Source: Peribacillus frigoritolerans (lineage in GTDB: Bacteria > Bacillota > Bacilli > Bacillales > Bacillaceae). Taken from it: DNA of 64,000 nucleotides. Each line of letters starts with the position of its first letter. Position 1 is the stretch's first letter. The notes below the pieces were generated by a model. That model ran no database searches and was not told the origin of the DNA. It saw only the letters and a list, made by a program, of their open reading frames with translations. The stretch is taken from assembly GCF_004358755.1 (NCBI RefSeq), contig NZ_SMZY01000003.1, positions 434,001-498,000 of the forward strand. Reading direction: 5' to 3'. Shown one piece after another: positions 35,221 through 43,978 of the stretch. The translations under genes were made by a program, and so were the position numbers.

Positions 35221-35899
35221 AAATCCCATACTCCCCTCTAGCCTCGTCACGCACAATCTTTCCATCTTCGATCGCGATGACTCGTTTTTTCATGGTGTTT
35301 ACTATTTCACGGTTGTGTGTCGCCATCACAACAGTCGTTCCTCGATTGTTGATCTCCTCGAAGATGCTCATGATCTCCCAGGACGTATCAGGGTCAAGGT
35401 TTCCTGTCGGCTCATCTGCAATGACAACCCCAGGATTGTTAATAATTGACCGTGCAATCGATACGCGCTGCTGTTCTCCTCCTGATAACTCATTAGGGAA
35501 AAATCTAGCTTTATGCTTGAGCTGAACAAGATCTAAAACGTCCAGCACTTTCTTTTTGATAATTCTAGGATTCTCTCCAATAACTTCAAGAGCAAATGCA
35601 ATGTTCTCAAAAACTGTTAACTTAGGCAAAAGTTTAAAGTCCTGGAAAACAACGCCGATGCCTCTTCTTAAATAAGGAACTTTCTTTTCCCGCAATTTAG
35701 CAAGATTAATCCCATTGATCACGATTTTGCCGTCTGTTGGTCTTTCTTCACGGTACATCATTTTAATAAATGTTGATTTACCAGCACCGCTCGGACCGAC
35801 AACATAAACAAATTCGCCCTGATCTATTTTTACATTTATTCCATTAATGGCAAGAACGCCATTCGAATACGTTTTAAAAACGTCTGTCATTTCGATCAT
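35213..35899 (-). CDS. ftsE: Cell-division ATPase FtsE
   Basis: ATPase partner of FtsX. The 228-residue form starting MIEMTDVF at 35899 is preferred to the longer frame, by comparison with B. subtilis FtsE and a GGGTGATG site. It has Walker A GPSGAGKST (35-43), signature LSGGEQQR, Walker B VVIADEPTGNLD and switch His (MATHN). It leads the ftsE-ftsX pair. Confidence 0.96.
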   Translation of the reverse strand: MIEMTDVFKTYSNGVLAINGINVKIDQGEFVYVVGPSGAGKSTFIKMMYREERPTDGKIVINGINLAKLREKKVPYLRRGIGVVFQDFKLLPKLTVFENIAFALEVIGENPRIIKKKVLDVLDLVQLKHKARFFPNELSGGEQQRVSIARSIINNPGVVIADEPTGNLDPDTSWEIMSIFEEINNRGTTVVMATHNREIVNTMKKRVIAIEDGKIVRDEARGEYGIYD

Positions 35900-36290
35900 A
35901 TTTTCATCACCCAAAGCTGTTTATTTTGTAGATTACGTGGTGTCCGCTGGTTTGTGTTTAATAGAGAGTCTCGGAATATGTATCCAATATTTTCATATAT
36001 TAATAAGATTACCCACAAAAAATATTATAACATCAAAGTTCGGCAAAAATAGACTTAAAAATATTACAGTTTCATTTCAACGTCGTAAATTGTAGAATTT
36101 TATCGTTTTACAATCGTTTATGGTTCCAATGTTAGAGGGAATGATAACGCTTTAATGTAAATATTAGAACTTTCTGACTAAAAAGACAATCTTTTTTTAG
36201 GGAATATATAATGGTAAATTTTTCTGAGTGTCGAAATGTTTTACTTGCGGATTTGGTCCAATTAGGTTAATTAGGGGAAGAAAAAATAGG
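35900..36290. other. AT-rich leader region of ftsE
   Basis: About 390 bp with no open frame that has a ribosome site. It should hold the ftsE promoter, but no single promoter stands out. No repeat of the families described here was found. Confidence 0.45.
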
Positions 36291-36320
36291 AAAACCAGCC
36301 ATGATTTTGGCTGGCCATTA
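36291..36320 (-). terminator. Terminator after cccB
   Basis: GGCCAGCCA and TGGCTGG arms around the sequence AAATCA, followed by TTTTCC on the minus strand. Confidence 0.65.
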
Positions 36321-36328
36321 TATGCAAA

Positions 36329-36661
36329 TTACTTTTTCTGAGCCAGCCATTCTGCTACAACAGCCGCGTCTGTTTCATTAATAAGTCCAGCTGGCATTCC
36401 GCCCTGACCTTTATTAATAATGCTTTCAATTTTCTCTTCATCATATTTAGCGCCTACTTTTTCAAGGCTTGGTGCTGCGCCGCCGCCTTCAAGATTTTGC
36501 CCGTGACAGCTGATGCAGTTTTGCTGTGCGATTTCTTCAGCTTTTGCCGTATCATTTGAACCTGTATCGTCCTTTGGCTCTTCTCCGGCATTATCTCCGC
36601 CTCCGCATGCTGCAAGCGCAAGTGATGTTCCAAATAATAGTGCGAATAGTTTTGTTTTCAT
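36329..36661 (-). CDS. cccB: Cytochrome c-551, membrane lipoprotein
   Basis: Small c-type cytochrome tethered by a lipid anchor outside the membrane. The 110 residues have a lipoprotein signal with lipobox LAACG, a flexible acidic linker ([18 protein letters not shown]), the heme site CISCH and the axial Met in GQGGMPAG. It carries electrons between the quinol-cytochrome c reductase and cytochrome oxidase. Monocistronic, AAGGAGG-like site upstream (GAGGAG). Confidence 0.95.
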   Translation of the reverse strand: MKTKLFALLFGTSLALAACGGGDNAGEEPKDDTGSNDTAKAEEIAQQNCISCHGQNLEGGGAAPSLEKVGAKYDEEKIESIINKGQGGMPAGLINETDAAVVAEWLAQKK

Positions 36662-36714
36662 TGCCTAAATCCTCCTCAAATAAGGATATAAAATACATTT
36701 CTATTATATCCTAT

Positions 36715-37581
36715 CTACGCCCTCTTGAAACCTTCGCCGAGCACATCAGATGCATCCATAACGACGACAAACGCAGATGTATCAATGCTTTTTACGAGTT
36801 GTTTCAATTTGGTGAATTCTGTTTGATCGACTACACACATCAAAATCGGCCGTTCATTATCCGTGTAGCCTCCAAAAGCAGACAGTTTGGTCACTCCCCT
36901 GTCAATTTCACTGAGAATCGCCTTTCTGACCTCTTCTTCCTGATTCGTAATGATCATTGTCATCTTAGAACGCCCAAGCCCGACTTGAACGATATCAATC
37001 GTCTTGCTGGTAACATAGAGAGCTACAAGTGCATAAAGACCAAGTTCAATATCAAAAACAACGGCTGCTGTCAGCACAATCAGACCATCTATTAAAGCTA
37101 CACATGTTCCAAGAGAAAGACCCGTGAATTTATGAATGATCTGTGCCGCAAGGTCTGTCCCTCCTGTTGAGGCTTTCCCTCTAAAAACAAGACCGAGACC
37201 GAGGCCAACTCCGATTCCGCCGAAAATCGCGCCAAGCAAAGGATCTGTGGTCGCAGGAGCCAGATCTTTTGTTAAAAAGACGACAAATGGAAGGAAAATG
37301 GTTCCTATCAGTGTTTTTAAACCAAATTGCTTGCCCAGGAGCAGAACTCCTGCAATAAATAAAGGAATGTTGAAAGCCCACTGAACATACGCAGGTTCAA
37401 ACCCAAATATCGAATCGGTAATCGTACTGATTCCGCTCACTCCGCCGGATGCTATGCGGTTAGGCAGAAGAAACAGATTAAAGGCGATGGCAACGATTCC
37501 AGAACCGAGTAAAATAAATAAATAAGAAGTGATTTTTTCTAAAACAGGATTGTATGTACGAGTGCGTTTACGCTGAAACAT
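36715..37581 (-). CDS. yvjA: YitT-family membrane protein YvjA (DUF2179)
   Basis: Membrane protein of unknown function with a YitT-type TM domain (five or so segments between about 14 and 185) and a C-terminal cytosolic DUF2179 domain (about 200-285, with RGVTKLSAFGGYTDNERPIL). The ATG at 37581 is supported by GGAGG 7 bases upstream, giving 288 residues. The frame open to 37653 is not supported. Position between cccB and prfB matches B. subtilis. Confidence 0.88.
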   Translation of the reverse strand: MFQRKRTRTYNPVLEKITSYLFILLGSGIVAIAFNLFLLPNRIASGGVSGISTITDSIFGFEPAYVQWAFNIPLFIAGVLLLGKQFGLKTLIGTIFLPFVVFLTKDLAPATTDPLLGAIFGGIGVGLGLGLVFRGKASTGGTDLAAQIIHKFTGLSLGTCVALIDGLIVLTAAVVFDIELGLYALVALYVTSKTIDIVQVGLGRSKMTMIITNQEEEVRKAILSEIDRGVTKLSAFGGYTDNERPILMCVVDQTEFTKLKQLVKSIDTSAFVVVMDASDVLGEGFKRA

Positions 37582-37789
37582 CTTATATCCTCCATCTATG
37601 AAAACACTTGTTTTTTGACATAACCTTACAGAGTATAGCACCCGTCTGATCAAGCTGTAAATAACAGCGGGATAACGTGCTAAAGAGGTAAAGGGTTGAG
37701 GTTAGTTTTTACTATAGATGAAGGATTTAGCCGTATTTAGTTTTGGTCGAAAGAGTTAAAATCTCTGAACTCCCCTGATTTTATGGGAT

Positions 37790-37915
37790 TTACTGTCCGA
37801 AATTGGAACTATACTAGCCGAAAAGCGTTTTTTACTTGCAAAAAAAGGAGAAATACTTGCCGATTTGATTCATTTACTATCTTTTTTCCAGACACCTCCT
37901 ATTTAAGATGAGGAT
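37790..37915. repeat. 21-bp periodic array, copy 2
   Basis: ACT triplets lie at 37792, 37813, 37834, 37855 and 37876, again exactly 21 bp apart. Read from 37790 the units give LLSEIGT, ILAEKRF, LLAKKGE, ILADLIH and LLSFF, then a stop. The 3' flank (TTTTTTCCA, then CCTCCTA and AAGAT) also matches copy 1 at 20.5 kb. The frame is closed upstream by TGA and has no start. The rest of the yvjA-prfB gap (37582-38032) shows no gene. Confidence 0.8.
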
Positions 37916-37997
37916 ATTGCAGAAAAAAGGATTTTCTCTCGGCCGAGCAGTTGGTCGAAAGAGCAAGACACGAATGTGCAAATCGTATCACCATAAA

Positions 37998-38028
37998 AAA
38001 GCAGCCGCCCAAAGGACAGCTGCTTTAT
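37998..38028 (-). terminator. Terminator after prfB
   Basis: AAAGCAGCTGTCC and GGGCGGCTGCTTTTTT arms around TTT. Confidence 0.8.
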
Positions 38029-38032
38029 TTCT

Positions 38033-39134
38033 TTATGAAAGTTTAGAACGCAAGTATGCATCAATGAATGGATCTAAGTCGCCGTCCATGACACCTTGAA
38101 CGTTTCCGCTCTCCGTACTTGTACGGTGATCTTTTACAAGAGAGTAAGGGTGGAAAACGTAAGAACGGATTTGGGATCCCCAGCCGATCTCCTTTTGTTC
38201 TCCGCGGATTTCGTCAAGCTCTGCCTGCTGCTCGTCAAGCTTCAGCTGATAAAGCTTTGCTTGAAGCATTTTCATGGCTCTCTCACGGTTTTTAATCTGT
38301 GAGCGCTCAGTTTGGCATGTCACAACCGTATTGGTTGGAACATGAGTGATACGGACGGCTGAGTCAGTTGTATTGATATGCTGACCGCCGGCTCCGCTCG
38401 CACGGTACGTATCAATTTTCAGGTCCTCTGTGCGAATATCAATGTCGATTTCATCATTGAATTCAGGCATGACTTCACACGATACGAATGAAGTATGACG
38501 ACGGCCTGATGCATCAAATGGTGAAATACGGACAAGACGATGAACACCTTTTTCCGCTTTTAAGTAACCGTAGGCGTTATGACCTTTGAATAGAAGCGTG
38601 ACACTCTTAATGCCTGCTTCATCACCAGGCAGATAATCAAGTGTTTCAACCTTGAAGCCTTTCTTTTCGCCCCAGCGAGTATACATGCGGAGCAGCATGG
38701 AACCCCAGTCCTGGGACTCCGTTCCGCCGGCACCTGGATGAAGTTCAAGAATCGCATTGTTTTTATCATGAGGCTCGCTTAATAGAAGCTGAAGCTCAAA
38801 TTCGCTCATGGCTGTTGTCAGGTCTGTTACTTCACTTTCAAGCTCAGCGTGAAGTTCAGCATCAAACTCTTCTTTTAAAAGCTCATGAGTCATTTCGAGA
38901 TTTTCATGTGTCTCGTTCATTTCATTGAATTGGTTAACCGCTTCTTTTAAAGCATTGCTTTCATTAATAACTGCCTGTGCTTCACTTTGACTGTCCCAGA
39001 AATTCGGATGGGACATCATTTCATCTAGCTCATCAATGCGAGCCTGTTTATGATCGAGGTCAAAGAGACCCCCTAAAAGCCGCTAATTTCTTAGCCATTT
39101 TTTCAAGTTCGTTCCGGATATCTGCAAGTTCCAT
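38033..39134 (-). CDS. prfB: Peptide chain release factor 2, with programmed +1 frameshift
   Basis: Release factor for UGA and UAA codons. Translation starts at ATG 39134 and runs 24 codons to CTT, followed by in-frame TGA (39062-39060). A +1 slip, skipping base 39062, continues in the main frame for 342 codons, a total of 366 residues as in B. subtilis. The slip site is AGGGGGTCTCTTTGAC, with the internal Shine-Dalgarno-like AGGGGG. The product has the SPF codon-recognition tripeptide (RISPFDASG) and catalytic GGQ ([10 protein letters not shown]). RF2 levels thereby control their own synthesis. Confidence 0.98.
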
Positions 39135-39162
39135 AATAATTCTCCTCTAAAATGGGGTAAAG

Positions 39163-39186
39163 AGAGGTGCTTAACACCTCTCTTTC
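39163..39186 (-). terminator. Hairpin between secA and prfB
   Basis: GAGAGGTG and CACCTCTC arms around TTAA, followed by TTTACC on the minus strand. Probably attenuating or terminating secA transcripts. Confidence 0.65.
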
Positions 39187-39191
39187 CTGAT

Positions 39192-41702
39192 TTACTTACC
39201 GCAGCAGTTTTTGTATTTTTTGCCGCTTCCGCATACACATGCTTCATTTCGGCCAATTTCCATCTGCTTTTTCACAGGTTTTTTCTTAGGCGCTTCGTCT
39301 CCCTCTTTCGGGTGAACGGCCTCCTGTGGTTTTGCAACTTCCTCACGCTCTAGGTTGTTGCGGATTTCTGCTTTCATGATATATTTTGCAGCATCTTCTT
39401 CAATCGATGCAATCATGTTTTCAAACATTGCAAAGCCTTCCATTTGATACTCGCGAAGCGGATCTGTCTGACCATATGCGCGAAGGTGAATACCTTGACG
39501 CAATTGATCCATCGCATCAATATGATCCATCCATTTCGTATCAACCGCACGAAGCAGAATAACCTTTTCGAATTCGCGCATCTGCTCTTCGCCGAACGCT
39601 TCTTCTTTTTGGCTGTAGCGTGCTTTTGTTTTCTCAAGCACTAGCTCAGTGATTTCTTCAGATTCTTTCCCTTTGAAATCATTCACTGTAAAGATGCCTT
39701 CTTCAAGAAGATTGGCATTCAGATAATCAAGCAGTCCTTCAAGATTCCATTCCTCAGGAAGCTCGTCCTTAGGAGTGTACATCGCAACAACACGCTCAAC
39801 TGTTGATGTCACCATGCCTTCAACGATGCTGCGAAGGTTTTCTGAATCAATAACATCAAAGCGCTGCTTGTAAATGACTTCACGCTGCTGACGAAGAACA
39901 TCGTCATATTGCAGAAGCTGTTTACGCGCATCAAAGTTATTGCCCTCAACACGTTTTTGCGCAGATTCAACCGCACGGGTAACAATTTTACTTTGAATCG
40001 GCTGTGAATCATCCATGCCGAGACGATCCATCATCGCCATCATATTCTCAGAACCGAATCGTCTCATCAATTCATCTTCCATTGAAAGGTAGAATTGAGT
40101 CACACCAGGATCTCCCTGACGGCCAGAACGTCCGCGGAGCTGATTATCAATACGGCGGGATTCATGGCGTTCTGTCCCGATAACAGCTAAACCGCCAAGC
40201 TCTATTACACCAGGTCCAAGCTTAATATCTGTACCGCGTCCTGCCATGTTTGTTGCGATTGTAATAGAGCCTTGGTGACCGGCATTCTCGATAATTTCGG
40301 CTTCGCGCTCATGGTTCTTCGCATTAAGAACATTATGAGGAACACCTTTTTTCTTCAAAAGCTTAGAAATAAGCTCTGACGTTTCAACAGCGACTGTACC
40401 AACCAATACTGGCTGCCCTGCAAAATAACGAGTCGTTACATCATCCACAACCGCTTTAAACTTGCCCTCCATTGAACGGTAGACAAGATCAGCGCGGTCA
40501 TCACGGACAACATCACGGTTCGTAGGAATCGCAACAACCTGCATGTTGTAAATGTTGCGGAACTCCTCTTCTTCCGTTTTCGCTGTACCCGTCATACCGG
40601 AAAGCTTCTCGTACATGCGGAAGTAGTTCTGGAACGTTATTGTCGCAAGCGTCATGCTCTCATTTTGAATCTCAAGACCTTCTTTAGCTTCAATCGCCTG
40701 ATGAAGACCATCACTGTAGCGGCGGCCTTTCATTAAACGTCCTGTAAACTGGTCTACGATGACAACATTTCCTTCTTCGACTACGTAATCGACATCATTG
40801 TGCATCACAACATGCGCTCTTAATGCCATATTAATATGATGATTCAATGAAACATGTGTAAGATCAAAAAGATTTTCGATATGGAATGCTTTTTCAGCTT
40901 TGGACATCCCGTCTTCTGTCAGCTGAACGCCTTTTGTTTTTTCATCAAACGTATAATCTTCATCACGTTTAAGAGAACGGACAAAACCGTTTGCCTGCAC
41001 ATAAAGCATGGTTGACTTTGCTGCAGAGCCGGAGATAATCAGCGGAGTACGCGCTTCGTCAATCAAGATGGAGTCAACTTCATCGATGACAGCATAATGA
41101 AGCGGACGCTGAACCATCTGCTCTTTGTAAAGCACCATGTTATCGCGCAAGTAATCAAAGCCTAATTCATTATTAGTAGAATACGTGACGTCAGCTGCAT
41201 AAGCTGCGCGCTTTTCTTCTTTTGAAAGGCCGTTTGTATTTAAGCCTACTGTTAAACCAAGGAATTCATAAAGCTTGCCCATTTCAACAGCATCACGGCT
41301 TGCCAGGTATTCATTGACTGTTACTACATGAACGCCTTTTCCAGAAAGAGCATTCAAGTAAACAGGCATTGTGGAAGTTAACGTTTTACCTTCCCCTGTT
41401 TTCATCTCAGAGATATTCCCGTCATGAAGGGCGATACCCCCCATCAGCTGAACAGGATAAGGATATAAGCCAAGAACACGCTTTGCAGCTTCGCGTACGA
41501 CCGCAAATGCTTCAGTCAGAAGATCATCGACGCTCTCGCCTTTTGCAATGCGGCCTTTGAACTCCTGTGTTTTCGCCTTTAGATCTTCATCAGAAAGCTT
41601 TTCCATATCTGATGCAAGCGACTCTATTTGATTAGCCATTTTTTCATATTTATTTAATGCACGTTTGTTAAAATCAAACACCTTATTTAAGATTCCAAGC
41701 AT
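39192..41702 (-). CDS. secA: Preprotein translocase ATPase SecA
   Basis: Motor of the general secretion pathway. The 836 residues have DEAD motor motifs (Walker [10 protein letters not shown] about 100, [11 protein letters not shown]), the preprotein cross-linking domain, motif [10 protein letters not shown], and a C-terminal zinc site ([13 protein letters not shown]) for SecB/phospholipid binding. The ATG at 41702 is preferred, with AGAGGAG 8 bases before it and MLGILNKVF as in B. subtilis; the frame open to 41738 lacks support. Followed by prfB. Confidence 0.98.
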   Translation of the reverse strand: MLGILNKVFDFNKRALNKYEKMANQIESLASDMEKLSDEDLKAKTQEFKGRIAKGESVDDLLTEAFAVVREAAKRVLGLYPYPVQLMGGIALHDGNISEMKTGEGKTLTSTMPVYLNALSGKGVHVVTVNEYLASRDAVEMGKLYEFLGLTVGLNTNGLSKEEKRAAYAADVTYSTNNELGFDYLRDNMVLYKEQMVQRPLHYAVIDEVDSILIDEARTPLIISGSAAKSTMLYVQANGFVRSLKRDEDYTFDEKTKGVQLTEDGMSKAEKAFHIENLFDLTHVSLNHHINMALRAHVVMHNDVDYVVEEGNVVIVDQFTGRLMKGRRYSDGLHQAIEAKEGLEIQNESMTLATITFQNYFRMYEKLSGMTGTAKTEEEEFRNIYNMQVVAIPTNRDVVRDDRADLVYRSMEGKFKAVVDDVTTRYFAGQPVLVGTVAVETSELISKLLKKKGVPHNVLNAKNHEREAEIIENAGHQGSITIATNMAGRGTDIKLGPGVIELGGLAVIGTERHESRRIDNQLRGRSGRQGDPGVTQFYLSMEDELMRRFGSENMMAMMDRLGMDDSQPIQSKIVTRAVESAQKRVEGNNFDARKQLLQYDDVLRQQREVIYKQRFDVIDSENLRSIVEGMVTSTVERVVAMYTPKDELPEEWNLEGLLDYLNANLLEEGIFTVNDFKGKESEEITELVLEKTKARYSQKEEAFGEEQMREFEKVILLRAVDTKWMDHIDAMDQLRQGIHLRAYGQTDPLREYQMEGFAMFENMIASIEEDAAKYIMKAEIRNNLEREEVAKPQEAVHPKEGDEAPKKKPVKKQMEIGRNEACVCGSGKKYKNCCGK

Positions 41703-41858
41703 TTTATACGCTCCTCTGTCTAATGAAGTGCCATACATGAACAGTATTCATGAGAACCCGCTAGAAATTTCAAAACTATTATCTATTTTACCATATATTT
41801 AATGTTTTCAACAGTATATCGGGTATGTACAAAAAAAGCGTGTTTCCAGTTTGAAAAA

Positions 41859-41973
41859 TAGGGTGTTTTCATATGGATTGTTGTCCCAGGATAAATTTTG
41901 TCCGTTCCTTTCCGCTCCACTAAGTTTTTTTAACATTTAGTCTAATAGCAACAATATTTACGAAAAGAGACAA
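41859..41973. mobile_element. MITE-like element, copy E (internally deleted, decayed)
   Basis: About 115 bp in the 346-bp secA-hpf gap. The left end (GGGTGTTTTCATATGGATTGTTG region) and right end (CAACAATATTTACGAAAAGAG) are recognisable but mutated, and no target duplication remains. As in copy D the core is absent and the join is at TTTCCGCTCCACT. No gene is present in the gap. Confidence 0.68.
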
Positions 41974-42006
41974 TCAAAGACAAAGATAAAATCCAGACAA
42001 AGTAAA

Positions 42007-42037
42007 ATGCAGCCCGCTCAAAGAACGGACTGCATTG
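42007..42037 (-). terminator. Terminator after hpf
   Basis: AATGCAGTCCGTTC and AGCGGGCTGCATTTT arms around TTTG. Confidence 0.82.
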
Positions 42038-42048
42038 GGTCGTTTGTA

Positions 42049-42621
42049 TTATTCAGTTGGTTCAATAATCGCATATTTACCGTCTTTACGCTGGTAAACC
42101 ACATTCGTTGTATTCGTTTCAGCATTTGTGAAAACGAAGAAATTATGGCCCAGCATGTTCATTTGAAGAATTGCTTCTTCACTGTCCATCGGCTTTAAGT
42201 TAAAACGCTTCGTGCGGACAACTTGAATTTGATCTTCTTCTTCCTGAACGGCCGTTTGTGCCTGTGCACCTTCCTGCTCGTCTGTTCCATTAGCGAACAT
42301 GAATTTAGCAGAACCCTGCTCGCGCAATTTGCGGTTTACTTTTGTTTTATGTTTACGGATCTGACGCTCAAGCTTGTTTGTTACAAGATCGATGGCAGCG
42401 TACATATCCTCGTTGTATTCCTCAGCACGCAACACTAAATTGGTCATTGGAATCGTCACTTCAATCTTTGATTCTTGATCATTGTAGAATTTCAAATTCA
42501 CATTTACGTTTGCTTCGATTGAATCCTCAAAATAGCGTTCCAGTTTGCCGATTTTCTTCTCGACATACTCTCTTAAAGCTGGAGTTACCTCAATGTTTTC
42601 GCCTCTGACGTTATATTTCAA
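42049..42621 (-). CDS. hpf: Ribosome hibernation promoting factor, long form
   Basis: Dimerises 70S ribosomes into inactive 100S particles in stationary phase and stress. The 190 residues have the N-terminal S30AE domain (MKYNVRGENIEVTPALREYVEKK at the start, 1-100) and the C-terminal dimerisation domain (about 130-188, KRFNLKPMDSEEAILQMNMLGHNFFVF). This is B. subtilis YvyD. ATG follows AGGAGG. Expressed from the sigma-H promoter just upstream. Confidence 0.97.
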   Translation of the reverse strand: MKYNVRGENIEVTPALREYVEKKIGKLERYFEDSIEANVNVNLKFYNDQESKIEVTIPMTNLVLRAEEYNEDMYAAIDLVTNKLERQIRKHKTKVNRKLREQGSAKFMFANGTDEQEGAQAQTAVQEEEDQIQVVRTKRFNLKPMDSEEAILQMNMLGHNFFVFTNAETNTTNVVYQRKDGKYAIIEPTE

Positions 42622-42655
42622 AATGAACTCCTCCTTTGTAAAGGATATGTAAACT

Positions 42656-42685
42656 TAATTCTTCTTTTCCCTCTAGTATTCCTGC
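42656..42685 (-). promoter_or_regulatory. Sigma-H promoter of hpf
   Basis: On the minus strand GCAGGAATA (42677-42685) and GAAGAATTA (42656-42664) are 12 bp apart, fitting the sigma-H consensus RnAGGAwWW-N(11-12)-RnnGAATww. B. subtilis yvyD is under sigma-H and sigma-B; no clear sigma-B site was found here. Confidence 0.75.
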
Positions 42686-42827
42686 TCAAACGTAAAAATA
42701 ATGTTAACAGGATGTGAAATTTGTTGAAGATTGCGGCAGAAGAACTTCCCTAGAAGGATGTGAATAGAATATGCCGGGGAATCTTTATTTATTCTACAGA
42801 AAAAATCCCATCCGGATGCAGATGAGA

Positions 42828-43226
42828 TTACTGGAGGATGTATGGCATAAGGTATGCCTGAACCTCCCTTTTCCATTGGAGAAACAAAACGGAAAGCTCT
42901 TCTTTAATAAAAATTTGAAATAAAAACGCATCGTCTTTATTTAATGTAAACGGCTTCAATTCTTCAATGATCTGATCAAATAAGAGAATCTGATTTTGGA
43001 GATACTCATCATCTCCTGCCAGGTGAAACATGCCGGAATGTGTCGTATCGATTTGGATAAACGCATCCACAAGATCATCCATGACGCGTTCTCCTTCCGT
43101 ATATTCCATGGATTCAATGCTCTGAATCAAATAGTGAAGATCCTCCTCTATAAAATTCAGCAGCTCGTTATACGAATAAAAAAGCTCATATTCACTTTGA
43201 GTGAGCGATTTATTTGCGTTTATCAT
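42828..43226 (-). CDS. Hypothetical protein between fliT and hpf
   Basis: A helical, acidic protein of about 132 residues without TM segments (YELFYSYNELLNFIEEDLHYLI..., IIEELKPFTLNKDDAFLFQIF). Its frame overlaps the 3' end of fliT: ATG at 43226 lies inside the last fliT codons, so it is probably translationally coupled to the fliD-fliS-fliT operon. An ATG at 43238 is the alternative. I recognise no family and B. subtilis has no gene here as far as I recall. The position suggests a flagellar accessory or chaperone. Confidence 0.7.
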   Translation of the reverse strand: MINANKSLTQSEYELFYSYNELLNFIEEDLHYLIQSIESMEYTEGERVMDDLVDAFIQIDTTHSGMFHLAGDDEYLQNQILLFDQIIEELKPFTLNKDDAFLFQIFIKEELSVLFLQWKREVQAYLMPYILQ

Positions 43227-43560
43227 AGTACATGCCATCGACTGAAGTGTTCTGATAAGGATTAACGTACTTTTGATTCGATGCTTTTTGAACTCTGAGC
43301 TTGGTGATATCGTTTTTAATTTCCTGTTTCAGCAGATTCAGCTTCTCATGAATAATGGCATTCCATTCCGTAATCTCTTTGCCAAGCAGCTTTTCCTCAC
43401 GGTTGTAAGGAGGCTTCAGCTGTTTGATCAGGCTGTCACGCTGCTCAATCCAATCCTGGATGTTAACGATGTGGCTGTCTCTCATGTCTTTATCTGCTGC
43501 ACCGTGCACTTCCGACAGCAATTGCTTCGTAAGCTGATGCAGTTTGTTAACAGCACTCAC
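43210..43560 (-). CDS. fliT: Flagellar chaperone FliT
   Basis: Export chaperone for the filament-cap protein FliD. The 116-residue product starts at GTG 43560, which shares one base with the fliS stop and follows GGAGGG by 8 bases. It is wholly helical (VNKLHQLTKQLLSEV, IQDWIEQRDSLIKQL), as FliT proteins are. It follows fliS directly, in the order flaG-fliD-fliS-fliT. Confidence 0.87.
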   Translation of the reverse strand: MSAVNKLHQLTKQLLSEVHGAADKDMRDSHIVNIQDWIEQRDSLIKQLKPPYNREEKLLGKEITEWNAIIHEKLNLLKQEIKNDITKLRVQKASNQKYVNPYQNTSVDGMYYDKRK

Positions 43561-43961
43561 TAGACTTGCCCTCCTTGACCGAACTGCTGCCTGCGGGTCG
43601 ATTGAATCACTTGCTTCCACGTATCGCGAAACTCCGTTACATACTCTTCCACTTCAGTAAGAATGGCCAAGTCGTTTGATATATTAGCTTCTACTAAACG
43701 ACGATTTATATAGTCATACATCGACATCATCGATTCTGATACAGCAGCCTCAGGATTTAACGTAATCATCAGTTCCTGAATAATCCGCTGTGCTTTTTGA
43801 AGATTGAGGTTTTTCTCTTGGGTATTTTTCTGATGAATTGCCTGGCGTGCCTGCTTAATAAATTTAAGACAGCCATTATAAAGCATCAGCGTTAATTCGC
43901 CCGGTGAAGCTGTACTGACTGAATTTTGCTGATACGCTTGATAGGGGTTGTTCAGTGCCAT
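43560..43961 (-). CDS. fliS: Flagellin chaperone FliS
   Basis: Cytosolic chaperone that binds the C-terminal helices of flagellin before export. The 133 residues show the FliS pattern: NPYQAYQQNSVSTASPGELTLMLYNGCLKFI at the start, then a four-helix bundle. In Bacillus FliS also takes part in the FliW/Hag balance. It sits 17 bp after fliD, is coupled to fliT, and its ATG follows AAAGGAG. Confidence 0.96.
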   Translation of the reverse strand: MALNNPYQAYQQNSVSTASPGELTLMLYNGCLKFIKQARQAIHQKNTQEKNLNLQKAQRIIQELMITLNPEAAVSESMMSMYDYINRRLVEANISNDLAILTEVEEYVTEFRDTWKQVIQSTRRQQFGQGGQV

Positions 43962-43978
43962 TTCTATTTACTCCTTTA

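Noticed and set aside
36135-36160. cre-like sequence (TGATAACGCTTTAA) in the ftsE leader
   Set aside because: Two mismatches to the cre consensus at conserved positions, and no carbon-metabolism gene nearby.
37908-38099. Plus-strand ORF across the prfB terminator
   Set aside because: It runs through the terminator hairpin into the reverse strand of prfB and has no ribosome site.
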